In this document: positions 37,147-46,767 of the stretch, in pieces
How the letters are laid out: the number at the start of each line of letters is the position of its first letter
Position numbering within the stretch: the first letter of the stretch is position 1
Assembly (NCBI RefSeq): GCF_901827185.1
Contig: NZ_LR594671.1
Span: 3,534,001-3,598,000, forward strand
DNA length: 64,000 nucleotides
Source: Variovorax sp. PBL-E5
Lineage (GTDB): Bacteria; Pseudomonadota; Gammaproteobacteria; Burkholderiales; Burkholderiaceae_C
Direction of reading: 5' to 3'
The notes under the pieces: model-generated
What the model saw: only the letters and a program-made list of their open reading frames with translations
Told to the model about the DNA's origin: nothing
Databases searched by the model: none
Program-made: the position numbers and the translations under genes

Positions 37147-38305
37147 GTCGACGCCCCTGCGCAATCCGTTGCCGCGCACCGGTCCGGCCGGTCCGCTCTC
37201 GGGCCTGCGCGTGCTCGACCTCAGCGCCTACATCGCCGGCCCCTACGGCTGCACGCTGCTGGCCGACCAGGGCGCGGAAGTGATCAAGATCGAGCCGCCC
37301 GCGGGCGACAACCTGCGCAGGTACCCGTCGACGCTGGAGGCCGAGAGCCGCGCCTTCCTCGGTGTCAACCGCAGCAAGCTGGGCATCGTGCTCGACCTCA
37401 AGGATCCCGCCGACCTCCAGGCGCTGCACGCGATGGTGAAGACGGCCGACGTGCTGGTGCACAACTTCAGGCCCGGCGTGCCGGTGCGGCTCGGCATCGA
37501 CTACCAGCGCCTGAAGGCCGCCAATCCGCGCCTGATCTATTGCGCGGTCACCGGCTATGGCGACAGCGGGCCGCTCAAGGCCAAGGCCGGCTATGACCAG
37601 GTGCTGCAGACCATGACCGGCATGTGCGCGATGCAGGCGGCGCCCGGGCAGCCGCCGCAGATCCTCTACGGTTCGGTGGTCGACTACTACGCCGCCGCAC
37701 TGGTGGCAGCCGGCGTGGCGTCGGCGCTGTACGAGCGCGAGAAGAGCGGCGAAGGCCAGGAGGTCGGCGTTTCGCTGCTGCGCTCGGCGCTCGCGATGCA
37801 GTCGGCACGCCTGGTGTGGGCCGAGGACGAGCCGCGCGAAGTCGGGCGCGACATGCGCTCGGGCGGCATCACCGGCATCCATCCGACGCGCGAGGGCCAT
37901 CTCTACATCTCGGCCAACACGCCCCACTTCTGGCGCGCGCTGTGCGAGAAGACCGGCCTGGGTGAACTGCTGGCGACCGAGCGCTACGACAGCGTGCGCA
38001 AGCGCGCGCAGCACCACGAGGAGATCGTGCCGCGCCTGCATGCGGCGCTGGCGGAGCACAGTGCGCTCGAATGGGAAGCCCTCTTCGGCGAGGAGGTTCC
38101 GTGCGCGGCGGCGCGCACGGTCGAGGACATGTTCGACTTTCCGCAGGTGCTGGCCGAGGACATGGTGGGCCGCTTCGCGCACCCGGTGCTCGGCAGCTAC
38201 CGCGGCTTCACGCGCGCGGTCGCCTTCGGCCGCACGCCCGGACCGGACCCGTTCGCGGCGCCGACGCTGGGCCAGCACGACGATCAGATGAAGCCCGCAC
38301 GATGA
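37139..38305 (+). CDS. CaiB/BaiF family CoA-transferase
   Basis: The 388-residue protein has the type III CoA-transferase N-terminus GPLSGLRVLDLSAYIAGPYG, AEVIKIEPP, the NRSKLGIVLDLK stretch, and Asp182 in GSVVDYYAA, the position of the catalytic Asp of formyl-CoA transferase. It moves CoA from a donor such as succinyl-CoA to a carboxylic acid. Its start lies inside the end of the HpcH gene, so the two are co-translated and probably act in sequence: activation, then cleavage of a hydroxy-acyl-CoA. Confidence 0.91.
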   Translation: MNESTPLRNPLPRTGPAGPLSGLRVLDLSAYIAGPYGCTLLADQGAEVIKIEPPAGDNLRRYPSTLEAESRAFLGVNRSKLGIVLDLKDPADLQALHAMVKTADVLVHNFRPGVPVRLGIDYQRLKAANPRLIYCAVTGYGDSGPLKAKAGYDQVLQTMTGMCAMQAAPGQPPQILYGSVVDYYAAALVAAGVASALYEREKSGEGQEVGVSLLRSALAMQSARLVWAEDEPREVGRDMRSGGITGIHPTREGHLYISANTPHFWRALCEKTGLGELLATERYDSVRKRAQHHEEIVPRLHAALAEHSALEWEALFGEEVPCAAARTVEDMFDFPQVLAEDMVGRFAHPVLGSYRGFTRAVAFGRTPGPDPFAAPTLGQHDDQMKPAR

Positions 38306-38329
38306 ACGCGATGCGAGGCGCCTGAGACG

Positions 38330-39463
38330 ATGGACCGCATCGATTGCGCCGTGATCGGCGCCGGCGTGGTGGGCCTCGCAGTGGCGCGCGCACTCGCGAT
38401 GGCGGGGCGCGAGGTCGTCATTCTCGAAGCCGAGAGCGCCATCGGCACGCAGACCAGCGCGCGCAATTCCGAGGTGATCCATGCCGGCATCTCGTACGCG
38501 CCCGGTTCGCTCAAGGGACGGCTGTGCGTGGCCGGCAAGGCCGCGCTGTATGCCTACTGCGCCGAGCGCGGCATCGGGCACCGGCGCATCGGCAAACTCA
38601 TCGTGGCGACGCAGGCCTCGGAGCTGCCGGAGCTGGATCGCTACATCGCGCTCGGCGCCGCCAACGGCGTCACCGACCTGCGCGTGATCGGCGCCGCCGA
38701 AGCGCGCGCGATGGAGCCCGAGGTGCATTGCGTCGGCGCGCTGCATTCGCCCTCGACCGGCATCGTGGACAGCCACGGCCTGATGCTCGCCTACCTCGGC
38801 GATGCCGAAGTCCATGGCGCGACGCTGGCACTGCAGAGCCCGGTGCTGTCGGGCGAGGCCACGCAGGGCGGCATCGCGCTGCAGGTCGGCGGCGACGAGC
38901 CGAGCACGGTGCTGTGCCGCACCGTGGTCAATGCGGCCGGGCTCGGCGCGCAGCGGGTGGCAGGTGCGATCGCCGGCATGCCCGCCGCGCTGATTCCGCC
39001 GCTGTATTTCGCCGTCGGCCACTACTTCACGCTGGCGCGCAAGTCGCCCTTCCACCATCTCGTCTATCCCACCGGCCGCGAAGGCGCGCTGCGCGCGCAC
39101 GTGACGATCGACCTCGGCGGCCAGTGCAAGTTTGGCCCCGACCTGAGCTGGCGCGATGGCGTGGACTACCGCTTCGATCCCACGCGCGAGCCCGCCTTCC
39201 GCGACGCGATCCGCCGCTACTACCCCGGCCTGCGCGACGGCGATCTGCAGCCCGGCTACACCGGCATCCGTCCGCGCCTCGCGGGCCCCGGATCCTCGAT
39301 GCACAACGCGGCGACCGACTTCGTGGTGCAGGACGAAAGACAGCACGGCGCCGCCGGCCTCGTGAACCTGTTCGGCATCGAATCGCCCGGCCTCACCGCC
39401 TCGCTGGCGATCGGCGAGCATGTGCGGCAGACCCTCGGCGAGGCACGCACCGGCGCATCCTGA
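38330..39463 (+). CDS. FAD-dependent oxidoreductase, L-2-hydroxyglutarate dehydrogenase (LhgO)-like
   Basis: The 377-residue protein has the DAO-fold FAD motif VIGAGVVGLAVARAL at the N-terminus and the family stretch ARNSEVIHAGISYAPGSLKG, very like LhgO, then IGKLIVAT and IGAAEARAMEPE. The C-terminal GYTGIRPRLAGPG and LFGIESPGLTASLAIG are also LhgO-like. It oxidises a 2-hydroxy acid, linking to the respiratory chain or oxygen. Its stop overlaps the ATG of the amidohydrolase gene. The substrate here may be a longer hydroxy acid made in this cluster. Confidence 0.9.
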   Translation: MDRIDCAVIGAGVVGLAVARALAMAGREVVILEAESAIGTQTSARNSEVIHAGISYAPGSLKGRLCVAGKAALYAYCAERGIGHRRIGKLIVATQASELPELDRYIALGAANGVTDLRVIGAAEARAMEPEVHCVGALHSPSTGIVDSHGLMLAYLGDAEVHGATLALQSPVLSGEATQGGIALQVGGDEPSTVLCRTVVNAAGLGAQRVAGAIAGMPAALIPPLYFAVGHYFTLARKSPFHHLVYPTGREGALRAHVTIDLGGQCKFGPDLSWRDGVDYRFDPTREPAFRDAIRRYYPGLRDGDLQPGYTGIRPRLAGPGSSMHNAATDFVVQDERQHGAAGLVNLFGIESPGLTASLAIGEHVRQTLGEARTGAS

Positions 39464-40323
39464 TGCCACAAGATTCCATCCCTCATACCACCGGCACGCA
39501 GCCGCCTGTGCTGGCCCTGCCGCCGCAGGCCTGCGACGCGCACATCCATGTGTACGACGCGCGCTTTCCCTCGATCGGCGACCCGGCCCGCGTGCTTGCG
39601 CATGCGACGGCGAGCGACTACCGCCGGCTGCAGGCGCGCCTCGGAACGACGCGCACCGTGGTGGTCACGCCGACGGTCTACGGCACCGACAACCGCGTGA
39701 CGCTGGACGCGATCCGGCAACTCGGACCAACGCACGCGCGCGGCATCGGCGTGCTGCATCCGGAGGTCGACGACGCGACGCTGCACACGCTGAATGCCGG
39801 CGGCATCCGCGGCATCCGCTTCACGCTCTTCGATCCGGCCACGGCCGTGACGCGCTTCGACATGGTCGAGCCGCTCGCACGCCGGATCGCGCCGCTCGGC
39901 TGGCACGTGCAGCTGCACTGGCGCGCGGACCAGATCGTCGCGCATGCCGCGCTGATCGAGCGCCTGCCCTGCCCGATCGTGTTCGACCACATGGCGCGGC
40001 TGCCGCACCCGCAGGGCGAGGCGCATGCGGCCTTCGCCATCGTCACGCGGCTGCTCGATGCCGGGCGCGCATGGGTCAAGCTGTCGGCGCCCTACCTCGA
40101 CGGCGGCACGACGGAAGACGACAGCCGCGCGCGCGTCGTCGAGGCGCTGTGCCGGCGCGCGCCCGAGCGGCTGGTATGGGGCAGCGACTGGCCGCTTCCC
40201 ACCGAGAAGAAGGCGACGCCCGACGATGCCGCGCTGCTCGATCGCTTCGGCGCCTGGGTGCCCGGCGCGGCGTTGCGGCAGCGTGTGTGGGTCGACAACC
40301 CGGCCACGCTCTACGGCTTCTGA
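39463..40323 (+). CDS. Amidohydrolase family protein, 2-pyrone-4,6-dicarboxylate hydrolase (LigI)-like
   Basis: The 286-residue TIM-barrel hydrolase has the metal-binding CDAHIHVYD (His27, His29), the later IVFDHMARL and the conserved Asp of VWGSDWPLP. This cog is that of LigI and related lactonases, which open 2-pyrone-4,6-dicarboxylate to oxalomesaconate. Some members cut other lactones, so the substrate is inferred. It is the last rightward gene of the cluster and overlaps the end of the convergent LysR gene by 13 bases. Confidence 0.86.
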   Translation: MPQDSIPHTTGTQPPVLALPPQACDAHIHVYDARFPSIGDPARVLAHATASDYRRLQARLGTTRTVVVTPTVYGTDNRVTLDAIRQLGPTHARGIGVLHPEVDDATLHTLNAGGIRGIRFTLFDPATAVTRFDMVEPLARRIAPLGWHVQLHWRADQIVAHAALIERLPCPIVFDHMARLPHPQGEAHAAFAIVTRLLDAGRAWVKLSAPYLDGGTTEDDSRARVVEALCRRAPERLVWGSDWPLPTEKKATPDDAALLDRFGAWVPGAALRQRVWVDNPATLYGF

Positions 40324-41219
40324 TGCCTCGCGCCCGCGCCCTCGCCATGACGCCGCCGGATCGCGAACTGGAAGGCCTCGAGCACGGCCTGGATGCGGCG
40401 GCCTTCCGCATCGGCGGGCCGGCACACCATCGCAATGTGCCGCACCGGCGCGTCCTTGCCGAGGCTGATCACCTGCAGCGGATAGGCCTGCAGCACCTCG
40501 TGCCGCAGGGCCGGAACCACCGAGACGCCGAGCCCCGCGGACACCATCGCCGCCACCGCATCGGTGCCCGGCAGATCGAAGGCGCAGCGCGTGCGCGGCG
40601 CGATGCGGTTGACGTGCTGGGCGGCGATGAGGCCGCCGGTGGTCACGCGATCGAAGCGGATCCAGTCGTGGCGCCGCAGCATCTCGACCGGCGAGCCGCG
40701 CCGCACATGCGGCGGCGCGATCATCACGAAGGTCTCCTGCTGCAACGCGAACCAGTGCAGCCGGCTCGAGCCGCCCGACTGCGGGCGCACCAGCACCGCC
40801 GCATCGAGCCGGCCGGCCTTGACGTCGTCGAGCAAGGCGGCGGAGACGCCGCGCGCGATCTCGAACGCGAGGCCCGGCGCCTGGTCGCGCAGCACCTGCA
40901 GCGCGGTGGGCAGGAGCGCCACCTGCGCCGACTCGATGGTGCCCAGGCGCATGCGCCCGGACACCACGGTGTCCTCGCGCAGCCGCAACGCCTTCAGGGC
41001 GTCGAGGGTCTGCTGCATCGTGCCGGCGACCTCCGCCGCGAAGGCGGTCGGCCTGGCCTGCCGCGCCGAGCGGTCGAACAGCGGCCGGCCGAAGTAGTCC
41101 TCGAGCTGCCGCATCTGCAGGCTGACGGCGCTGGCCGTGAGGTTCACTTCCTTCGCCGCAGCGGCGAAGGAGCCGTGACGCAGCACCGCCGTCAGGGTCT
41201 GGAGAAACTGGAGTTTCAT
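40311..41219 (-). CDS. LysR-family transcriptional regulator of the acid-degradation cluster
   Basis: The 302-residue protein has the LysR helix-turn-helix (LRHGSFAAAAKEVNLTASAV, then QMRQLEDYFGRPLFDRSARQ) and the effector domain (GRMRLGTIESAQVALLPTAL). I begin at MKLQFLQTL, because the earlier in-frame ATG would lie 82 bases into the intergenic region without homology. It is divergent from a second Bug-type binding protein gene and tail-to-tail with the amidohydrolase gene, so it probably controls one or both groups in response to the imported acid. Confidence 0.92.
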   Translation of the reverse strand: MKLQFLQTLTAVLRHGSFAAAAKEVNLTASAVSLQMRQLEDYFGRPLFDRSARQARPTAFAAEVAGTMQQTLDALKALRLREDTVVSGRMRLGTIESAQVALLPTALQVLRDQAPGLAFEIARGVSAALLDDVKAGRLDAAVLVRPQSGGSSRLHWFALQQETFVMIAPPHVRRGSPVEMLRRHDWIRFDRVTTGGLIAAQHVNRIAPRTRCAFDLPGTDAVAAMVSAGLGVSVVPALRHEVLQAYPLQVISLGKDAPVRHIAMVCRPADAEGRRIQAVLEAFQFAIRRRHGEGAGARHQKP

Positions 41220-41252
41220 GCGTCTTTCTTCGGCTCGATGGCCAGGGCCGGA

Positions 41253-41262
41253 TTCTGCAGAA
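41253..41262. promoter_or_regulatory. Candidate LysR site in the lysR / Bug intergenic region
   Basis: The 83-base gap between the divergent starts contains the perfect palindrome TTCTGCAGAA. Its position, about 34 bases upstream of the lysR ATG and 40 bases upstream of the binding-protein ATG, suits a LysR operator. It is short and could occur by chance. Confidence 0.35.
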
Positions 41263-41302
41263 GTTTTCATCGTCCACAGAACAACCTCAGGAGACAAGCA
41301 CC

Positions 41303-42286
41303 ATGACAGAAGCATCCTTCACCCTGCGGCGCCGACAGCTGCTGCTGGGCACGGCCGCGCTCGCCGCGCTGCCGGCCGCTGCGCAGGCGCAGGTCTATCC
41401 CACGAAGCCGATCCGCGTGATCGTTCCCTACGCAGCGGGCGGCGGCGCCGACGGCAATGCGCGCCTGCTGTCGCAGCCGATGGCGGCGCTGCTGGGCCAG
41501 ACCCTCGTGATCGAGAACAAGCCCGGCGCGAGCGGCATCATTGCCGCCACCTCGGTGCTGCAGGCGCCCGCGGATGGCTACACGGTGCTCTTCGACACCT
41601 TCCCCTATGCGGTGAACGCGGTGCTGCGCAAGCTGCCCTTCGACCCGGTCAAGGACTTCACGCCGGTGTCGCAGGCGATCAACATGCCGAACATCCTGGT
41701 GGTGCCGAGCTCGGCGCCCTACAAGACCTTCAAGGAATTCATCGCCTACGCACGCGCCCATCCGGGCAAGCTGAGCTTTGCGTCGTATGGCGCCGGCGGC
41801 TCGGCGCATCTCGCGGGCGAGATGCTGCGCCGCGACGCCGGCATCGACTGGCTGCACGTGCCCTACAAGGGCGGCGCGCCGGCCATCACCGACCTGCTGG
41901 CCGGACAGGTGTCGGCCTACTTCGCGAATCCGGTGTCGGGCCTGAGCTATGTGAAGGCCGGCAGCCTGCGCGCGCTGGCGACCACCGGCGCGCAGCGCAT
42001 GGAGGCCTTGCCCGACGTGCCGACCGTGATGGAGAGCGGCTTCAAGGACTTCGAGGTGGTCGAGTGGAACGGCTTCTTCGTCCCTTCGGCCACGCCGGCG
42101 CCCGTCGTCGAGCGCCTCTCGGGCGCGGTGCGCGACGCGATCCGGCAGCCCGAGACGCGCCGCCGGCTGCTGGGGATCGGCATCGAGCCGGTCGGCAACA
42201 CGCCGAAGGAATTCGCCGCCTTCCTGCAGGGGCAGATCACGCGCTGGGCCGCGCTGGTCAAGACCAACCACATCACGATCGACTGA
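41303..42286 (+). CDS. Tripartite tricarboxylate transporter binding protein (Bug/TctC), copy 2
   Basis: The 327-residue protein has a signal (RRRQLLLGTAALAALPAAAQ, preceded by a short charged N-terminus) and the Bug motifs: VYPTKPIRVIVPYAAGGGAD, IENKPGASGIIAATSVL, ASYGAGGSAHLAGEML and VPYKGGAPAITDLLAGQ. It differs from copy 1 at 34189-35175 in most positions, so the two likely bind different acids. It is divergent from the LysR gene and ends 21 bases before the convergent TonB receptor gene. No membrane TctAB partner is nearby. Confidence 0.93.
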   Translation: MTEASFTLRRRQLLLGTAALAALPAAAQAQVYPTKPIRVIVPYAAGGGADGNARLLSQPMAALLGQTLVIENKPGASGIIAATSVLQAPADGYTVLFDTFPYAVNAVLRKLPFDPVKDFTPVSQAINMPNILVVPSSAPYKTFKEFIAYARAHPGKLSFASYGAGGSAHLAGEMLRRDAGIDWLHVPYKGGAPAITDLLAGQVSAYFANPVSGLSYVKAGSLRALATTGAQRMEALPDVPTVMESGFKDFEVVEWNGFFVPSATPAPVVERLSGAVRDAIRQPETRRRLLGIGIEPVGNTPKEFAAFLQGQITRWAALVKTNHITID

Positions 42287-42307
42287 CGCGGCCCGCGCCC
42301 CGAAGCC

Positions 42308-44503
42308 TCAGAAGTGCGTGGTGACGCCCACGTACAGACTGCGGCGCGTGCCGTACTGCGGCGCGCCGACACCGACGCCGGTGCCGTCGCGCAGCAGGTA
42401 CGAGGTGTCGAACAGGTTCAGGATCGCGATCCGCCCTTCGATGTCGCCGCCCGAAGGCTGCTTCCAGGTGTGGGTGTACGAGACATTGGCCACCGTGTAC
42501 GACTTGAGCGAGGCGCTGTTGGGCGCGCCGCCGTCGGGCGTGCTGCGCAGGCCGCTGCCGAAGATCAGGTCGCCGCTCACCCGGTTGCTGCCGAAGCGAT
42601 AGCTCGCGCCGGCCGACACCGTGTAGGTCTGGTCATGGTCCAGGTACACGTAGTGGTTGGCGATGTAGGCCAGCTCGTCGGCGCCGAACAGCGACTGGCT
42701 CGACACGATGTTGCGGCCCATCGCCTTCTGCCAGGCGAAGTTCGCATAGGCCGACCAATGATCGTCGTTGTAGCGCGCCGAAAGCTCGAGCCCGCGCGCA
42801 AAGCCTTTCTGGTAGTTGAAGGGCGACAGGATCAGCGCCTGCCCGAACTGCCCTTCGTCCAGCAGATTCGTGACTCGCTTGTAGTACGCATCGGCCGACA
42901 GCGTGAGCTTCGGACTCAGCCTGTGCGAGGCACCGACATCGAGGTAATGCGTGCGCTCGGCCTTCACCGGATCGGAGCTCGGGATCTCGGGCTGGTTGCT
43001 GGTGCCCGAGTACAGATTGATGCTCTGCTGCGAGGCCAGCTCCTGCGGCGGCGGCGTGAAGTAGCGCGCATAGCCCGCATGCAGCGCGGTGTCGTCCGAG
43101 AGCTTGTACGCGAGGTTGACGCGCGGGCTCCACTGGTGCTCCTTGGTGAAGGCATCGACGCTGTCGTAGCGCAGGCCGTAGTTGAGCGTGAGCTTCGGAT
43201 CGATGCGCCATTCGTCCTGCAGATAGAGGCTGCCGAGCTGGCCGCGCTTGCCCGAGTCGTCGTTGATCAGGATCGGGTCGCTGCCGGTCTGCGCGCCGCT
43301 GCTGTCGACCGGGAACACCCCGACCGCATTGATGCTCTGCGTCGACTGCCGCGTGTAGGCGGCGCCGAAGCGCAGCGTGTGCGCGTCGCCGAGCTTGTAC
43401 GAGCCGTCGAACTGCAGGCCGTTGGCCGAGTTGGATCGCAGCGTGTCCGAGGCGACGCCGTTGTAGATCAGGTCGCCGATCGGATCGGGCGTGTAGTGCA
43501 GTTGGGAATACTGATGGAAGGCCGACACCTGGAAATCCAGCGCGCCGAGGCTCTTCTGGAAGGACAGCGCGAAGAAACGCGTGGCCTCGGTCTGACGCTC
43601 GCGCACGTCGCTCGAAGGCAATGCGTTGAAGCCTGTCGCCAGGTCGCTCACGCCGGCCAGCGACCAGGCCGGCGTCTGGCCCGGATTGGTCGGAATCTGG
43701 AACTGCCCGTTGTAGGTGCCGAACATCAGGCCGACGCGCGTGTCGTCGTCGATGAAATACGAGAGATTGCCGAAGCTGCGGCCCTGCCGGGTGCGGTCGT
43801 TCTGCGCATTGAAGCTGGGCAGCGGGTTCTCGATGCCCTCGGTGTTGGACACCATGCTGGCCGACAGGTAGTAGCTGAGGTTGCCCTTGGTGCCGTAGAC
43901 CGAGCCGTTCTCCTCCAGCGTCTGGTGGCTGCCGAAGGTGAAGCCCAGCGAGCCGCCGGGCTTGCCGAAGCCCTCCTTGGTCTGGATGTCGACCACGCCC
44001 GCGGTGCGCAGGCCGTACTGCGCGGGCAAGGCGCCGGTGAGGAAATCGATGCTCTCGACATAGCGCGTGTCGAGCGACTGGCCGAAGCCCGAGATGCCCT
44101 CGGGCAGCTGCACGCCGTTGATGCGGTACTGCACGTTGCCGTGGTCGTCGCGCACATGCAGCGCACCGGAAGCCTTCGAATCCTTGGCCACGCCGGGCAG
44201 GGTCAGCAGCACGTCGTCGAAAGAAGCGGCGTCGCCCTTGCCGAGCGCATCGATGGCCGAGCGGTCGATGCGGTAGACCGTGGTGCCGACCTGCGGCGAC
44301 AGCTCGATGCGCGCCTTCTTCAGGCGCTCGGCCGTGACGTTCACGGCGGACAGGCTGTCGACCTGCGGCGAGATGGACAGGCCGGAGGGATTGTCCGCAG
44401 CCGGAGCCGCCGCGGGCGGCGCATCGGACTGGGCCAGCGCCGCGCAGGACGCGAGCGAGAAAACAGCAGCGCCGATCGCGCTGCGATGAAAGGAAAAGGA
44501 CAT
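42308..44503 (-). CDS. TonB-dependent outer membrane receptor
   Basis: The 731-residue protein has a signal (AIGAAVFSLASCAALAQS), an N-terminal plug domain (LLTLPGVAKDSKASGALHVR, then RINGVQLPEG and YGLRTAGVVDIQTK) and a C-terminal 22-strand barrel ending in the aromatic-terminal strand YVGVTTHF. It imports a scarce compound across the outer membrane with TonB energy. A TonB box-like segment precedes the plug. A small His-rich exported protein is encoded just upstream, which suggests metal or metallophore uptake, though this is inference. No ABC importer or TonB gene is adjacent. Confidence 0.94.
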   Translation of the reverse strand: MSFSFHRSAIGAAVFSLASCAALAQSDAPPAAAPAADNPSGLSISPQVDSLSAVNVTAERLKKARIELSPQVGTTVYRIDRSAIDALGKGDAASFDDVLLTLPGVAKDSKASGALHVRDDHGNVQYRINGVQLPEGISGFGQSLDTRYVESIDFLTGALPAQYGLRTAGVVDIQTKEGFGKPGGSLGFTFGSHQTLEENGSVYGTKGNLSYYLSASMVSNTEGIENPLPSFNAQNDRTRQGRSFGNLSYFIDDDTRVGLMFGTYNGQFQIPTNPGQTPAWSLAGVSDLATGFNALPSSDVRERQTEATRFFALSFQKSLGALDFQVSAFHQYSQLHYTPDPIGDLIYNGVASDTLRSNSANGLQFDGSYKLGDAHTLRFGAAYTRQSTQSINAVGVFPVDSSGAQTGSDPILINDDSGKRGQLGSLYLQDEWRIDPKLTLNYGLRYDSVDAFTKEHQWSPRVNLAYKLSDDTALHAGYARYFTPPPQELASQQSINLYSGTSNQPEIPSSDPVKAERTHYLDVGASHRLSPKLTLSADAYYKRVTNLLDEGQFGQALILSPFNYQKGFARGLELSARYNDDHWSAYANFAWQKAMGRNIVSSQSLFGADELAYIANHYVYLDHDQTYTVSAGASYRFGSNRVSGDLIFGSGLRSTPDGGAPNSASLKSYTVANVSYTHTWKQPSGGDIEGRIAILNLFDTSYLLRDGTGVGVGAPQYGTRRSLYVGVTTHF

Positions 44504-44581
44504 GGAAGAACACTCGTTGAATCAAGGGGCAGCCCGCCGCCACCCGCAAACGCAGGTGCAGCTCGGCCGGACACGGGGGAT

Positions 44582-44989
44582 TCAGCGAGTGGAAGGCGGG
44601 CCGCGCGCGTCGAACAGCGCGACCCATCGGGCGAGTGCCTCGCCCTCGAGATAGGAGAAGGTGGCGGCCGGCAGCACGACCGGCAACATGACCAGCGGCA
44701 CGCAGAGTGCGGCCGAGCCGTGCGAGAGCTGGTCGTACAAGCGGCAGTCGGCACCGCTGTGGTGATCGAACAGCGCCGCCAGCCAGGGGTGGCGCGCCGG
44801 CAACTGTTCGGCTGGATCGGCGTTCGGGCTGCCCACCTCATCCGTTGCCGGTGACGTGGTGTGTGCGCGCTCCGTCAGCGCGTTGTGGATCGTGCCGTGC
44901 ACCAGCCCCAGCGTCGTCGCCAGCCACACGGCGAACGCCAGCGCACAGAGCAGTGCGCGGGTTCGGTTCGAGCGGGTGGGCAGATGCAT
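44582..44989 (-). CDS. Small His-rich exported protein upstream of a TonB receptor
   Basis: The 135-residue protein has a signal or membrane segment (ALLCALAFAVWLATTLGLVH) and a His-, Asp- and Cys-bearing stretch (HGTIHNALTERAH, then AALFDHHSGADCRLYDQLSH). A second hydrophobic segment follows (CVPLVMLPVVLPAATFSYL). I recall proteins with an HxxHxxxxxC-RLYDQ pattern beside TonB receptors of Burkholderiales and Xanthomonads, without a defined function. Metal binding is likely from the residues. It begins the leftward unit with the receptor, 78 bases upstream of its start. Confidence 0.7.
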   Translation of the reverse strand: MHLPTRSNRTRALLCALAFAVWLATTLGLVHGTIHNALTERAHTTSPATDEVGSPNADPAEQLPARHPWLAALFDHHSGADCRLYDQLSHGSAALCVPLVMLPVVLPAATFSYLEGEALARWVALFDARGPPSTR

Positions 44990-45022
44990 GGCGAGGCCCG
45001 CATTCTCCCACGGGCCTTGCCG

Positions 45023-46615
45023 CTAGCTCTCGCCGCTTTCGACCTGAAATCGGCTGGGCAGGAGGGCCTGCACGACCTCGGGCCAGCTGCGCTGGCGCGC
45101 CCACAGGCGCATGGCTTCGATGGAAGGCGCAAGGAAGCGGTCCTGCTCGATGAAGGCAACGCGCTCGCGGATGGCGGCGAATTCGGCTTCGAGCAGCGGT
45201 GAACTTTTCGGACCTCGTTTCAGCTCGATGCCTTGCACCGCCGCCATGGCCTCGATGCCGACGACCACCGCGGTGTTCTCGACCATCTCGCCCAGGCGTC
45301 GCGCCGCGAAGGTCGCCATCGACACGTGGTCTTCCTGGTTCGCCGAAGTCGGCAGGCTGTCGACGCTGGCCGGATGCGCGAGCGACTTGTTCTCCGACGC
45401 CAGCGCCGCCGCGGTGACCTGCGCGATCATGAAGCCGGAGTTGACGCCGCCGTCGCGCACCAGGAACGGCGGCAGGCCCGACAGGCCGCTGTCGAGCAGC
45501 AGCGCCATGCGGCGTTCGGAGATGGCGCCGATCTCGCTCACCGCGAGCGCGATGATGTCGGCCGCGAAGGCCACCGGCTCGGCGTGGAAGTTGCCGCCGG
45601 AGATCACGTCGCCGTTGTCGAACACCAGCGGGTTGTCCGATGCGGCATTGGCTTCGATGCGCAGCACGCGCGCGGCATGCGCGAGGTTGTCGAGGCAGGC
45701 GCCCATCACCTGCGGGACGCAGCGCAAGGAGTACGGATCCTGCACATGGCCGCAGTCGGCATGCGAGGGAACGATCTCGCTGCCGTCGAGCAGCGCGCGC
45801 ACCGCGGCGGCGACGGCGATCTGGCCCGGCTGGCCGCGCGCGGCATGGATGCGCGCATCGAAGGGCTTGATCGAGCCCTGGATCGCCTCGAGCGAAAGCG
45901 CGCCCGCCATCAGGCCGGCCGCGAACACGTCCTCGGCGCCGAAGAGGCCGGCCAGCGCGAGCGCGGTCGACACCTGCGTGCCGTTGAGCAGCGCCAGGCC
46001 TTCCTTGGGGCCGAGCACGAAGGGCGCGAATCCGATGCGCGCCAGCGCCTCGGCGCCGCCGATCACTGCACCTTCGGGCGTGGTGACTTCGCCCTCGCCG
46101 ATCAGCACGCAGGCCAGGTGCGCGAGCGGCGCGAGATCGCCCGAGGCGCCGACCGAGCCCTTGGACGGAATGCGCGGCAGCAGCCCGGCATTGCCGAGCG
46201 CGAGCAGCGCATCGACGATCTCCGGCCGTATGCCCGAATGGCCGCGCGCCAGGCTCACGGCCTTGGTCGCGAGCACGAGGCGCACCACGCCGGCGGCCAG
46301 CGGCTCGCCGGTACCCGCGCTGTGCGAGAGCACCAGGTTGCGCTGCAGCTCGGCCAGGCGCTCGTGCGGGATGAGGGTCTGCGCGAGCTTGCCGAAGCCG
46401 GTGTTGATGCCGTAGACCACGGCCCCCCCGTCGACGATGCTGCGCACCGTGGCCTGCGATGCAAGCAAGCGGGCATGCGCCGATGGATCGAGCGCGAGCC
46501 GCATGCCGCCGGCATGGATACGGCGCAGCAGGGGCAGGCCGACATGGCCCGGGAGCAGGGCGCCCTCCTCCGGGTTGCCTGCAACGGCCGATGGGTTTTC
46601 AGCAGCTTCTTTCAT
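45023..46615 (-). CDS. hutH: Histidine ammonia-lyase
   Basis: HutH deaminates histidine to urocanate, using a self-made MIO group from Ala-Ser-Gly. That triad is residues 157-159 in [14 protein letters not shown]. The C-terminal [16 protein letters not shown] and [13 protein letters not shown] fit histidine ammonia-lyases; phenylalanine and tyrosine ammonia-lyases lack the QEDHVSM form. At 530 residues it is slightly longer than P. putida HutH (510), mostly at the N-terminus. No hutU, hutI or hutG is in the window, so a single-gene role, or a distant hut operon, must be assumed. It is divergent from a TetR gene with 179 bases between. Confidence 0.92.
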   Translation of the reverse strand: MKEAAENPSAVAGNPEEGALLPGHVGLPLLRRIHAGGMRLALDPSAHARLLASQATVRSIVDGGAVVYGINTGFGKLAQTLIPHERLAELQRNLVLSHSAGTGEPLAAGVVRLVLATKAVSLARGHSGIRPEIVDALLALGNAGLLPRIPSKGSVGASGDLAPLAHLACVLIGEGEVTTPEGAVIGGAEALARIGFAPFVLGPKEGLALLNGTQVSTALALAGLFGAEDVFAAGLMAGALSLEAIQGSIKPFDARIHAARGQPGQIAVAAAVRALLDGSEIVPSHADCGHVQDPYSLRCVPQVMGACLDNLAHAARVLRIEANAASDNPLVFDNGDVISGGNFHAEPVAFAADIIALAVSEIGAISERRMALLLDSGLSGLPPFLVRDGGVNSGFMIAQVTAAALASENKSLAHPASVDSLPTSANQEDHVSMATFAARRLGEMVENTAVVVGIEAMAAVQGIELKRGPKSSPLLEAEFAAIRERVAFIEQDRFLAPSIEAMRLWARQRSWPEVVQALLPSRFQVESGES

Positions 46616-46767
46616 AATGTATGAGCCTGTATGTACAAGTAGGGTCTCGTCGATTCTGCCTCGAAAATCGCGCGCTGAACAGGCTTCGCATGACCGATCG
46701 GCGCAGCTGCGTTCGTGGGCATCTGCCGGCTTTCCGGCTTGACGGCCGCCAGAGGCCTCACTACATT

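Noticed and set aside
45023..46615. Phenylalanine or tyrosine ammonia-lyase instead of HutH
   Set aside because: The QEDHVSM motif and the [11 protein letters not shown] region are those of histidine ammonia-lyases.
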